Below are positions 56,717 to 64,000 of a stretch of DNA of 64,000 bases, one piece after another (position 1 is the first letter of the stretch; every line of letters begins with the position of its first letter). Source of the DNA: Acidobacteriaceae bacterium KBS 89 (GTDB taxonomy: Bacteria > Acidobacteriota > Terriglobia > Terriglobales > Acidobacteriaceae); assembly GCA_000381605.1 (NCBI GenBank), contig KB906756.1, forward strand, positions 62,001-126,000, written 5' to 3'. Below the pieces are notes generated by a model. The model was not told the origin of the DNA and made no database searches. It saw nothing but the letters and a program-made list of their open reading frames with translations. The translations under genes and the position numbers were made by a program.

Positions 56717-59700
56717 CTACTGACTCTTGCCCAGGCGCCGATAGTACTCCGCCACGGCGTCCTGATATCCAGCTGGCACTGCCGGCGTTTTACTCGTCCG
56801 CACCTGCCCCGTCTGCGGATCGTCTGCGTTTCGGCGTATCTGCATCTCCAGCTTGTCGACATCGTTCATCACCTGCGCGTGTAACTGCTCGACGACCTCG
56901 GGATTTCCTGGGAAGCGGCTCGGATCGAGCTGTTGCATCTCCTTGATTAGCTCTTGAATCTCGCGCAGCGCCGCTGGATCGTTCTTCGCCGACTGACGAA
57001 GCTGGTTCAACTCCTGCAATCCCTGTCGGATTATTCTCTCGGAGTCTGCCGGCGTCAAAGAATTATCGGGAGCGTTAGCTCGTCGACCGGTCTGGTCGAA
57101 TTTATTGTTCCCTGTATTCACGTTGTAGGTCACAATACCGCCCCCACCGCCCTGCGGGTTAATGTTCCCGATGTCACCGCTATCACCCTGCTGACGGTCG
57201 CCAATTCTCGCGCCGCTTTGTCCGGTTTGGCGCCCAATCTGCCCGTTAACCTCCTGTTGTCCTCCGGCCTGTTGCCCACCACTCTGTTGTCCGCCACTCT
57301 GTTGTCCGCCCTGCGCCTCACCGCGTTGGGCTCCCTGTCCCTGCTGACCGGTCTGACCGCGTTGTCCGGACTGTCCTGGCTGCTGGCCGCCTTGTCCCTG
57401 TTGTGTTCCTTGCCCGGGCCTCTGGCCGCTCTGTCCGCGTCCGTTTGATAGGCCCTGCAGTTGACTCCGCAACCGGTCTACGTGGTCCAGCGCGGCCGTC
57501 TGCGTTCCCTGCCCCGTTTTACTCTGTCCGTTGGGCTCAGCTCCCATCCCCTGCTGCGCCTGCCTAATCTGATCATTCAACTTCTTGAGGCCCGAAGCGA
57601 TCTCATTCTCGGTCCCGTTGGAGTTAGGATTGATTCCCCTCCGCAGCCAGTCCGCCGTTCGCTGTACACGATTGGTAAGGTCCGACTGGTCCATCTCGTT
57701 CAGCGCTTCACGAAGCTTCGATGACGTTCCGGGCTGGTTCGGCGCGAGCTGACGCGCGGTGTCCCGCAGCCCTTTCTCCAAATGGGAAAGATCGTCAGAC
57801 AGCCGCTGCCGATCTTCGGTCAACTTGCGGAGGTCCTGGGCGCGTGAAGCAGTCTGCTCGGGGGTTGGTTCGTCGCCCTCGTCCTGTTTGCCCGCCAGCG
57901 AACGTATCCGTTCGGCCTGGGCGTTTTCCTCCTTCGAAAGGCGACCAGCCTCCCGCGAGAGTGAGTCCAGCTTGCCGGAGGCCTGCTCCTTCTGCGCTCC
58001 GCCCAACAGGTCCGTCGCTTCGCGGAGCCGTTCTGCTGCCCGCCGCGCCTGTTCAGGGCTCTGCTGGCCTCTCTGCTGCTGGTCACCTGCTTGACGCATG
58101 TTCTCATTCGCTGCCCGCAGACGGTTGAGCGCTTGCTGCACACGTGGATCTGTCGCCCCGTCTTTGGAATCCGCGCCCGCTTGCGAGTTCCCCTGGGCTT
58201 GCTGCGATTGGCCAGGCTTTCCCTGCCCCGGCTTCCCTCGTCCCGAAGCACCGCTGGCGCTTTGCTGTCCACTCTGTTGGCCTTGCTGCCCCTGCATCTG
58301 CTCCATCTCACGTTGTAACTGTTCTGCCTCGCGCCGCAGCATCTCCTGCTGCCAACGTTGCTGGAAGGTCTGCGCCTTATTCTGCTGTTGCTGGGCCAAC
58401 TCCTCCTGACGCTTCGCTAGAGCATCCAGCTTCTCGAGTGCTTCGTCCACCTTCTTCGCACGCTCCTCTGCGGGCGAACCTGTCTGTGCCGTTTCGTATT
58501 GGTTCTTCTCCGTGTCCAGTTCGAGGTCGAACAGGCTCGCAAGGTCACGTCCCGCTCCGCCGCCTCCGCCCCCACCCCCTCCCCCTTGCTGGCCGAACGC
58601 AACCTGAATTTTCCGGAACGTCGCCTCTGCCCGCAGCAGCGCCTGTAGCGCCTTCTGCTCATTCGGCATCGCATCGCGCCAAGCAAGTTCCTTAAGCTTG
58701 TCAGCGGAAGGCACCATCGCGGCGGCGGCCACCTGCATGTCCTTCTCAAAGCTGTTGAACTCCTCGTTCGCCGCGGCGAGATCTCTGCTCTGCATCCTGC
58801 CCGAAAGAGCCAGCACCTGCTCCCTCAACTTAACCTGCGCCTCGGAGAGGACTTTGCCGACGTCCGCCGCTTGCTGCGGTGTGGATGTCCTGTCATTCTG
58901 CTGCTTCCAAGTTGCGGCAATCAATTCCTTTTCCCGGCGCGAGATGTCTGTTTGATTGCCTTGACCCTGGCCGCCGCCACCTCCTCCGCCTCCGCTTTGC
59001 TGCGACTGTGAGAACTCGCGCTCAAACGGGTCTGCCTGAATAAAGCTGATGTCGGTGCGTGACTCTGCATGCGCGTCCTTCGCCGTGGCATACAGGCTCA
59101 CTACGTCTCCCGGCACCATCTTGAAATCCTCAAGGCTGAGAGTAGTCGTACCTTTCGAGCTCTTCGCACCCGGCTCCTTCAACAAGTCAAGCGTCCGGTC
59201 AGGGCCACCGTTGACAGAGTAGTGCAGAGTCACATGACTCAGCCCAAACTCAGCACCCGCCTTCACCCCAATCGTCACCTCTTCGACCGGACTCGCGCGA
59301 TAGTCCTGACCCGGCCGATCGATCGCAATCTCGGGTGGGTTCGCCTTGGTGGTCGAGATGAAGTAGTCCTCCGACAGCCTCACCTGTTGACCCTGATCCA
59401 TCGCCGCGACGTGGTATGCACCATCCTTCTCCATGTGGATCGTGCCACGATAACGGTTGCCGTCGCCTCCGGTGAGGTGCAGCGGCTGTCCGTTATCCAT
59501 CACCAGAACTCCATCTTTTAGAGGAGCGTCCATTACTACGGTGAGATCCGCATCCGTACCCTCCAACGCGCGAAGATCGCCACTGTGCTCCTCGGAGACC
59601 TGCTGCAACCCGGTCCACTTCGGATAGCGATACGTCACCTGGATCTGTTTTACCGCCGGCAGGTCCACCACGCGGAAGTTGAAGTGCTTCGAGCTTACAG

Positions 59701-60478
59701 GCCCAGCAGCCACGTAGTACTCAACGCTCTCGGGCAGCCCGGCAAACAGAAACTGAAATCCCTGTCCACCGTCTACTGGCTGCATCGCCACCGGCTCCCA
59801 TTTCGACGCGCTCTGATATCGCGCGTAAAGATTGACCTTGCTGGTTTCGAGACCCACAACCCGCGCCGTCACCAACTGATCGCTGTTGCGACGAACTGCG
59901 GCATCTCCAGGCGTCACGCGAATGTCATACAGTGGTGCCGCGTTCTTTTTGGGCCCGGTCCACAATAGCGAAGCCCCATACCCCAGATACCCCGGCCCGG
60001 CCGCGATCATCCACATCAAGACGGCTGCACACACTGCGACTGCACAAGCCATCCCCACCAGACGACCCTGTGGCACCAGTTGCGCCGGAGGTGAATCATG
60101 CGCAACGGTCAGAGTGTCGGCAGCAAGTAGTTCGATGAATGGGTCACCCTCCTGATCCCGCTCTGAGAACGTCAGCAGTCGCTGATCGAGCTCCGGGAAA
60201 GCGGCTTCCGCCCGATGGATCGACCGCTTCCGGTTCAGCCTCAACCACGGCAGCGCCAACCCAAACCCTACTGCGCCAGCCACCGCCGCCAACAGCACTA
60301 GTCGTGCAGGTGTAACTCCGTGTTCCGGAAATGCATAGGCATTTAAGATTAATGTCAGGAGGACAGTCGCCACTAACGCAACTGCAGCAACCACAGCAGC
60401 CCCGCGAACAGATGCGTCCAAACGCAACCGCTGCTGCACTTGCCCGATGTAGAGGTTGAGCTGCTCCCGCCGGCTCAT
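56717..60478 (-). CDS. DUF4175-like large membrane protein, Gln/Gly-rich
   Basis: A 1253-residue protein. Two helices near the N-terminus (AAVVAAVALVATVLLTLILN and a second at about 65-85) and another near 150 anchor it; the middle 400 residues are beta-rich periplasmic domains. From about residue 500 on the protein is coiled-coil and extremely rich in Gln and Gly, including runs of eight and ten glycines and 15-base DNA repeats. The final ~120 residues are again ordered. Its ATG overlaps the BatA-like stop (ATGA), making it the last gene of the MoxR operon. Function unknown. Confidence 0.78.
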   Translation of the reverse strand: MSRREQLNLYIGQVQQRLRLDASVRGAAVVAAVALVATVLLTLILNAYAFPEHGVTPARLVLLAAVAGAVGFGLALPWLRLNRKRSIHRAEAAFPELDQRLLTFSERDQEGDPFIELLAADTLTVAHDSPPAQLVPQGRLVGMACAVAVCAAVLMWMIAAGPGYLGYGASLLWTGPKKNAAPLYDIRVTPGDAAVRRNSDQLVTARVVGLETSKVNLYARYQSASKWEPVAMQPVDGGQGFQFLFAGLPESVEYYVAAGPVSSKHFNFRVVDLPAVKQIQVTYRYPKWTGLQQVSEEHSGDLRALEGTDADLTVVMDAPLKDGVLVMDNGQPLHLTGGDGNRYRGTIHMEKDGAYHVAAMDQGQQVRLSEDYFISTTKANPPEIAIDRPGQDYRASPVEEVTIGVKAGAEFGLSHVTLHYSVNGGPDRTLDLLKEPGAKSSKGTTTLSLEDFKMVPGDVVSLYATAKDAHAESRTDISFIQADPFEREFSQSQQSGGGGGGGGQGQGNQTDISRREKELIAATWKQQNDRTSTPQQAADVGKVLSEAQVKLREQVLALSGRMQSRDLAAANEEFNSFEKDMQVAAAAMVPSADKLKELAWRDAMPNEQKALQALLRAEATFRKIQVAFGQQGGGGGGGGGGAGRDLASLFDLELDTEKNQYETAQTGSPAEERAKKVDEALEKLDALAKRQEELAQQQQNKAQTFQQRWQQEMLRREAEQLQREMEQMQGQQGQQSGQQSASGASGRGKPGQGKPGQSQQAQGNSQAGADSKDGATDPRVQQALNRLRAANENMRQAGDQQQRGQQSPEQARRAAERLREATDLLGGAQKEQASGKLDSLSREAGRLSKEENAQAERIRSLAGKQDEGDEPTPEQTASRAQDLRKLTEDRQRLSDDLSHLEKGLRDTARQLAPNQPGTSSKLREALNEMDQSDLTNRVQRTADWLRRGINPNSNGTENEIASGLKKLNDQIRQAQQGMGAEPNGQSKTGQGTQTAALDHVDRLRSQLQGLSNGRGQSGQRPGQGTQQGQGGQQPGQSGQRGQTGQQGQGAQRGEAQGGQQSGGQQSGGQQAGGQQEVNGQIGRQTGQSGARIGDRQQGDSGDIGNINPQGGGGGIVTYNVNTGNNKFDQTGRRANAPDNSLTPADSERIIRQGLQELNQLRQSAKNDPAALREIQELIKEMQQLDPSRFPGNPEVVEQLHAQVMNDVDKLEMQIRRNADDPQTGQVRTSKTPAVPAGYQDAVAEYYRRLGKSQ
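57254..57313. repeat. Four tandem 15-base repeats within the DUF4175-like gene
   Basis: Units starting CTGTTG at 57254, 57269, 57284 and 57299 encode repeated Gly-Gly-Gln-Gln blocks on the minus strand. They differ by few bases and could vary in number between strains. Confidence 0.7.
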
Positions 60479-62499
60479 ACTTCCTCCCGCTGCGTGCCCA
60501 GGTAGCGGCTGGCAACCAAGGACTCGGCCAGCGCCGCCATCAATATCAAAAGCATAAACCACCACCAGAGGCTATAGGCGCCCTTTTTCTCCTTGGCGTC
60601 CGCAGTCGAGGTTTCCGCCTTCGCGGAGGTATCCGCACCTCCACTCCAAAGCCGTAATACGTCCTCTGGAATCAACTCCAACCCCGACTCCCGCCGGTCC
60701 GGATTCACCGCGATCAGTGCGTCACGGCTACTGGCAAACTTCATCCTGTAAAAGCCCGCATGGGTGAGCTGGAAGGACTGCACCCTGGCCTCCTCCTGCA
60801 ACGATAGCGGGCGGGTTCCATCTGGCCCCACGATCTCGACGGTAGCGCCCTGGCTCCCCGCCGCCGCTTCATTCGTCGCGCTTCGCAGCTGCACGAACGA
60901 GTCGACAACTCGCGCCCCGCTCAATCCCTCCATACCAGAGAGATACCGAGCCGTATGGTCGACAAAAGGCACAAACGTGGGATGCAGAGGGAGATCGTTC
61001 GTCACATTATCAAATCCCGAAGCGAATAGCAGCACGTGCCCCTGGCCAATCTGCTTGTCCAACAGCAATGGAGTTCCATCGGCTAACCGCGCTGCGACGC
61101 GGGAATGCCCTGGATCGAAAACCGCGGCATAGTAAAACTTCGCGTCCGTCCATCCTGCGGCATCCTTCATCGCAGGATGTGAGGCATCCACCTGCCCGAC
61201 GGTCGAGAAGCCCCCCGACCGAGAATAATAGCGCATGTCCGCGGCGCTCTCTCCAAATACCGGAAGACGCTGACGGTGAGTAGCTGATGGACCTACAGCA
61301 ATCAAAACATTGCCGCCGTTCTGCACATCCCGCAACAGGGTGTTCTCGAAGATCGAGGGAATGGACACCACATCCGACAACACAACAAACGCATACTTCG
61401 TCGGGTCCACGTCCGCCGCCTGCTCCACATTTACAGACTGCAGCACGAACGACGACTGAGCAGCAGCCGCAAGCGCTGCTCCGAAGTAAAGCTGCGATCG
61501 TGAGTCCGACGTCTGATGCACAAACAGTACTCGTTCCGGATCGGACCGCTTCACTGCAAAGTTGCTCGCATCGTCCGCGGAGAAACCGTCCGCTGCGTCG
61601 ATCCTGACCTCGCAGCGGCTCGCTCCATACGGCACATCCAGCGATTCGAAGGCAACAGTAACTCGGCCATCCGCTGGCACCTCCACCTTCTTCGTAGCGG
61701 CAATCACTCCGTTGATCACCAGCGAAACCGTTCGTGTTGCCGCAGGGGTCTGGTGCCCTGCGACCACCGCCAGAACTCGTGCTCTCTTCGGGTCCACCAG
61801 TTGGCCCGGAGCTTCGACGCTCTCGACTGTCCAGTTCGGCATAGCCTTCGCCACCGGATGCAGCATCAGCGAAACATTTCCCGGCATAACCATGTCGGCA
61901 AAGTTTCCCGGCATATTCGAGGACTGCATATCGCTGAACAGGTGCAGCTCCACTGGCGTGTGCACCGTCTCGGTCAACGCCCGCATCCCGCGCCCAAGCT
62001 CACCGAAGTTTCCATGCGAATCGCCGGACTGGATGCTCTCTACTGCCCTTCGTAGGGCGCCCGCATCTTGTATCGGCTGAGTCAACACTTGCAACTCGCC
62101 TCCCAGTACCATGACCTGCGCACGCTCCGACGGCTTCCGGGACGCCAGCACCTCAAGCGCCCCTTGCTTCGCATCCGCCAGCCGCGTTCCGGCACGCATG
62201 CTGAACGAATTGTCGATCGCGATCAGCACCAACCGCTCACTCGCCGCGGCCGACGACCGCCGCACAAATGGATTCGCAAACGCCAGCGCCAATAGCAATA
62301 CCAACAACGTCCGCAACGAGAAGAGCAAGAGATAGCGTAACCTGCGATGCCGCGTCGAACTCTGCGTACCGCGCTCAAAGAACATCAGCGAGCTGACCGG
62401 CCTCGGTGTCGTGGTATGGCGTCTCAGCAGGTGGATGTATACCGGCAGTCCCACTGCCGCCAAGCCTGCCAGGAACCATGGAGCGAGGAACCCCATCAT
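60475..62499 (-). CDS. BatA/VWA-domain membrane protein
   Basis: A 674-residue protein. The N-terminal helix pair is the BatA aerotolerance domain (FLAPWFLAGLAAVGLPVYIH, LLLFSLRTLLVLLLALAFAN). The VWA domain follows with the MIDAS start IAIDNSFSMRAG. A long periplasmic part with a glutamine-amidotransferase-like fold comes next, and a last helix (WWWFMLLILMAALAESLVA) ends it. Overlaps the DUF58 stop at its ATG and the DUF4175 start at its stop. Expected to hold and present substrate proteins to the MoxR ATPase. Confidence 0.85.
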   Translation of the reverse strand: MMGFLAPWFLAGLAAVGLPVYIHLLRRHTTTPRPVSSLMFFERGTQSSTRHRRLRYLLLFSLRTLLVLLLALAFANPFVRRSSAAASERLVLIAIDNSFSMRAGTRLADAKQGALEVLASRKPSERAQVMVLGGELQVLTQPIQDAGALRRAVESIQSGDSHGNFGELGRGMRALTETVHTPVELHLFSDMQSSNMPGNFADMVMPGNVSLMLHPVAKAMPNWTVESVEAPGQLVDPKRARVLAVVAGHQTPAATRTVSLVINGVIAATKKVEVPADGRVTVAFESLDVPYGASRCEVRIDAADGFSADDASNFAVKRSDPERVLFVHQTSDSRSQLYFGAALAAAAQSSFVLQSVNVEQAADVDPTKYAFVVLSDVVSIPSIFENTLLRDVQNGGNVLIAVGPSATHRQRLPVFGESAADMRYYSRSGGFSTVGQVDASHPAMKDAAGWTDAKFYYAAVFDPGHSRVAARLADGTPLLLDKQIGQGHVLLFASGFDNVTNDLPLHPTFVPFVDHTARYLSGMEGLSGARVVDSFVQLRSATNEAAAGSQGATVEIVGPDGTRPLSLQEEARVQSFQLTHAGFYRMKFASSRDALIAVNPDRRESGLELIPEDVLRLWSGGADTSAKAETSTADAKEKKGAYSLWWWFMLLILMAALAESLVASRYLGTQREEV

Positions 62500-63383
62500 C
62501 TCCCTCCCGGACGCAGAAACAGGTACTCACTCAACGCCGCATCCAGCGGTTTGTCCGTCACCAGCAGGTGGTAGTCCAGCCCCGCGGCACGAGTGCGCTC
62601 CCGCATCTGTTGCAGATGGCCGTCCATCTTCCTGCGATACTCGCCCTTCACGTATTCCGGAATCACCTCCAGCCTCTGTTCGGTCTCCATATCAACAAGA
62701 ATCGAAGGCCCTCGCAGCTCCGGTTGTATCTCCTTCGGATCGAGCACGTGAAAGAGCACCACATCACTGCCATGAAATCGCAGCGGCTCGATCGTCTTCA
62801 CAATCACCTCTGGCGACTCATAAAAGTCCGAGATCACCAGCACGACTCCGCGCCTGCGCAGAAATTCCTGGAAGTGGGCCAGTGGCTTCATGAAGTCGGT
62901 GCGTGCCTTTGGTTCGGCCTGCTCGAGTCCAATCAAAAGGCGATGGAGTTGTCCCGGTCGCGTTGACGGACGGATGTAGTTTCGCACCTCATCGTCAAAC
63001 ACGATCAGCCCAGCCGGATCGCGCTGATTATGGATCGCGAGATAAAACAGCGAGGCTGCCGTATACCGCGCGTAGTCCATCTTCGACACTCGATGCGACC
63101 TATAGTTCATTGAATTGCTCGCATCCAACAGAATCGTCAGCTGGCTATTCGTTTCCCCACGGTAACGTTTCAGATAGCACCGCTCTGTTCGCGCAAAAAG
63201 ATTCCAGTCCACATGCCGCAAATCGTCTCCCGGCGTGTATGCGCGATACTCCGCAAACTCCTGGCTGAAGCCGAAGTCCGGCGAACGATGAAGGCCCGCG
63301 ACGAAGCCATCGACCACAGTCTTCGCGATCAGGTCCAGACCGGAGATACCGGCGAGTACCGCGGGGTCGAGAAAGCGCTGCAT
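62496..63383 (-). CDS. DUF58 protein of a MoxR operon
   Basis: A 295-residue soluble protein with the DUF58 signature (FAEYRAYTPGDDLRHVDWNL) followed by the VWA-like fold (LTILLDASNSMNYRS, VLVISDFYESPEV). The three consecutive codons GTG ATG ATG at 63389-63381 give three possible starts; ATG 63383 has the best spacing (seven bases) to GGGAGG. Overlap with the BatA-like gene by four bases. Confidence 0.88.
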   Translation of the reverse strand: MQRFLDPAVLAGISGLDLIAKTVVDGFVAGLHRSPDFGFSQEFAEYRAYTPGDDLRHVDWNLFARTERCYLKRYRGETNSQLTILLDASNSMNYRSHRVSKMDYARYTAASLFYLAIHNQRDPAGLIVFDDEVRNYIRPSTRPGQLHRLLIGLEQAEPKARTDFMKPLAHFQEFLRRRGVVLVISDFYESPEVIVKTIEPLRFHGSDVVLFHVLDPKEIQPELRGPSILVDMETEQRLEVIPEYVKGEYRRKMDGHLQQMRERTRAAGLDYHLLVTDKPLDAALSEYLFLRPGGR

Positions 63384-63385
63384 CA

Positions 63386-64000
63386 TCACACCTCCCTTGG
63401 CGGGGGCATATGCGCCAGCAGACGCTGCAGAATTTCATCCGTATCGATACGTTCCGATTCGGCGTGGAAGTTCAACAGAATGCGATGCCGCAGCACAGGG
63501 AGCACGAGGGCCGTGATGTCGTCGTACGTCACGTGGTACCGTCGCCGCGAAAGCGCCCTTGCCTTCGCCGCCAGCACAATAAACTGCGCCGCGCGAATAC
63601 TGCCGCCATAGTTCACATACTTCTTTACAAAATCCGGAGCATTCGCGCTCTTGTGCCGCGTAGCCCGGACCAGGTCCACCACATATCGTGCAAGCGACTC
63701 ACCAATCGGCACCATCCGAACCAACTGCTGAAACTCAAGCAACTCCTCCGCGCTTGTTACCGCGCTGACCTTGACCACTTTCGTCGCCGTCGTCAGATCG
63801 ACCACCTTAAGTTCATCGCTTGCGCTCAGATAGTCCAGCAGCGTGTTGAACAGAAAGCGGTCAAGTTGCGCCTCGGGCAGCGGATAGGTCCCCTCCAATT
63901 CAATCGGGTTCTGGGTCGCAAGCACGAAGAACGGCGCAGGCAAGTTATAGACGTGTCCCCGCACCGTGCACGACCGCTCCTGCATCGCCTCCAGCATCGC
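63386..64000 (-). CDS. MoxR-family AAA+ ATPase, C-terminal part (5' end outside window)
   Basis: About 205 residues at the window's right edge. [20 protein letters not shown] is the sensor 1 strand and loop of MoxR, followed by [16 protein letters not shown] and the lid domain ([38 protein letters not shown]). Walker A and B lie outside. Powers the chaperone-like operon DUF58-BatA-DUF4175 downstream. Confidence 0.93.
   Translation of the reverse strand, partial: AMLEAMQERSCTVRGHVYNLPAPFFVLATQNPIELEGTYPLPEAQLDRFLFNTLLDYLSASDELKVVDLTTATKVVKVSAVTSAEELLEFQQLVRMVPIGESLARYVVDLVRATRHKSANAPDFVKKYVNYGGSIRAAQFIVLAAKARALSRRRYHVTYDDITALVLPVLRHRILLNFHAESERIDTDEILQRLLAHMPPPREV

Noticed and set aside
57254-57313. 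CRISPR-like short repeats
   Set aside because: The 15-base units are directly adjacent without spacers and lie inside a coding region.

Overview
The window looks like a contiguous chromosomal segment of an acidobacterium, most likely class Terriglobia (Edaphobacter/Granulicella/Terriglobus-like). The evidence is the high G+C content, a PadR regulator paired with a long FtsX/MacB-type permease of the acidobacterial ADOP kind, Tat-exported polysaccharide-active enzymes, and many tightly overlapping (ATGA) operons. I saw no tRNA, rRNA, CRISPR array, phage gene or intact insertion sequence.

Layout. 1-2718: end of an arginine operon (argG 3' part, argH, an ArgA-like GNAT), followed by a spacer with a structured element and a terminator. 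3193-7100: a lone ABC ATPase divergent from a PadR-ADOP permease operon. 7138-8758: an AIM24/TIGR00266-family protein and an exported protein whose signal peptide lacks a normal start codon. 8828-13637: a five-gene overlapping operon on the minus strand (methyltransferase, DUF2064 glycosyltransferase, GT87-like membrane mannosyltransferase, SPASM radical SAM, GT2), the best candidate here for an undescribed pathway. 13956-18784: tdh, the C-terminal remnant of a GH63/MGH1-like glucosidase with a small inversion, ribulokinase and DAHP synthase. 18860-30448: gltX, an aminotransferase, a TlpA/DsbD-N pair, kdsD, a degenerate receiver, a Crp/Fnr regulator and proS, with exported proteins between them. 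30514-40455: a PBP1-type peptidoglycan synthase, then lhr-nei-DUF5060 hydrolase on the minus strand. 40556-45694: a receptorless chemosensory operon cheA-cheW-cheY-cheB-cheR. 45780-52250: pyrimidine nucleoside salvage (cdd, a deoA-type phosphorylase and a CNT permease), interrupted by a DoxX-like protein, a BNR-repeat/MoaD pair and an M23 peptidase. 52266-56674: small hypothetical, SnoaL-like and peroxiredoxin-like genes, an island of short minus-strand genes with strong hairpins, and dinB. 56717-64000: a MoxR-DUF58-BatA-DUF4175 operon that runs off the right edge.

How the genes work together: arginine synthesis at the left edge; DAHP synthase, KdsD and two aminoacyl-tRNA synthetases as scattered housekeeping; Lhr and Nei as a DNA-repair pair; Cdd, the phosphorylase and the CNT transporter for nucleoside uptake and breakdown; CheA/W/Y/B/R as one signalling module whose receptor must be elsewhere; MoxR/DUF58/BatA/DUF4175 as an envelope-associated chaperone-like system. 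All functional calls rest on reading motifs by eye; no database search was made.
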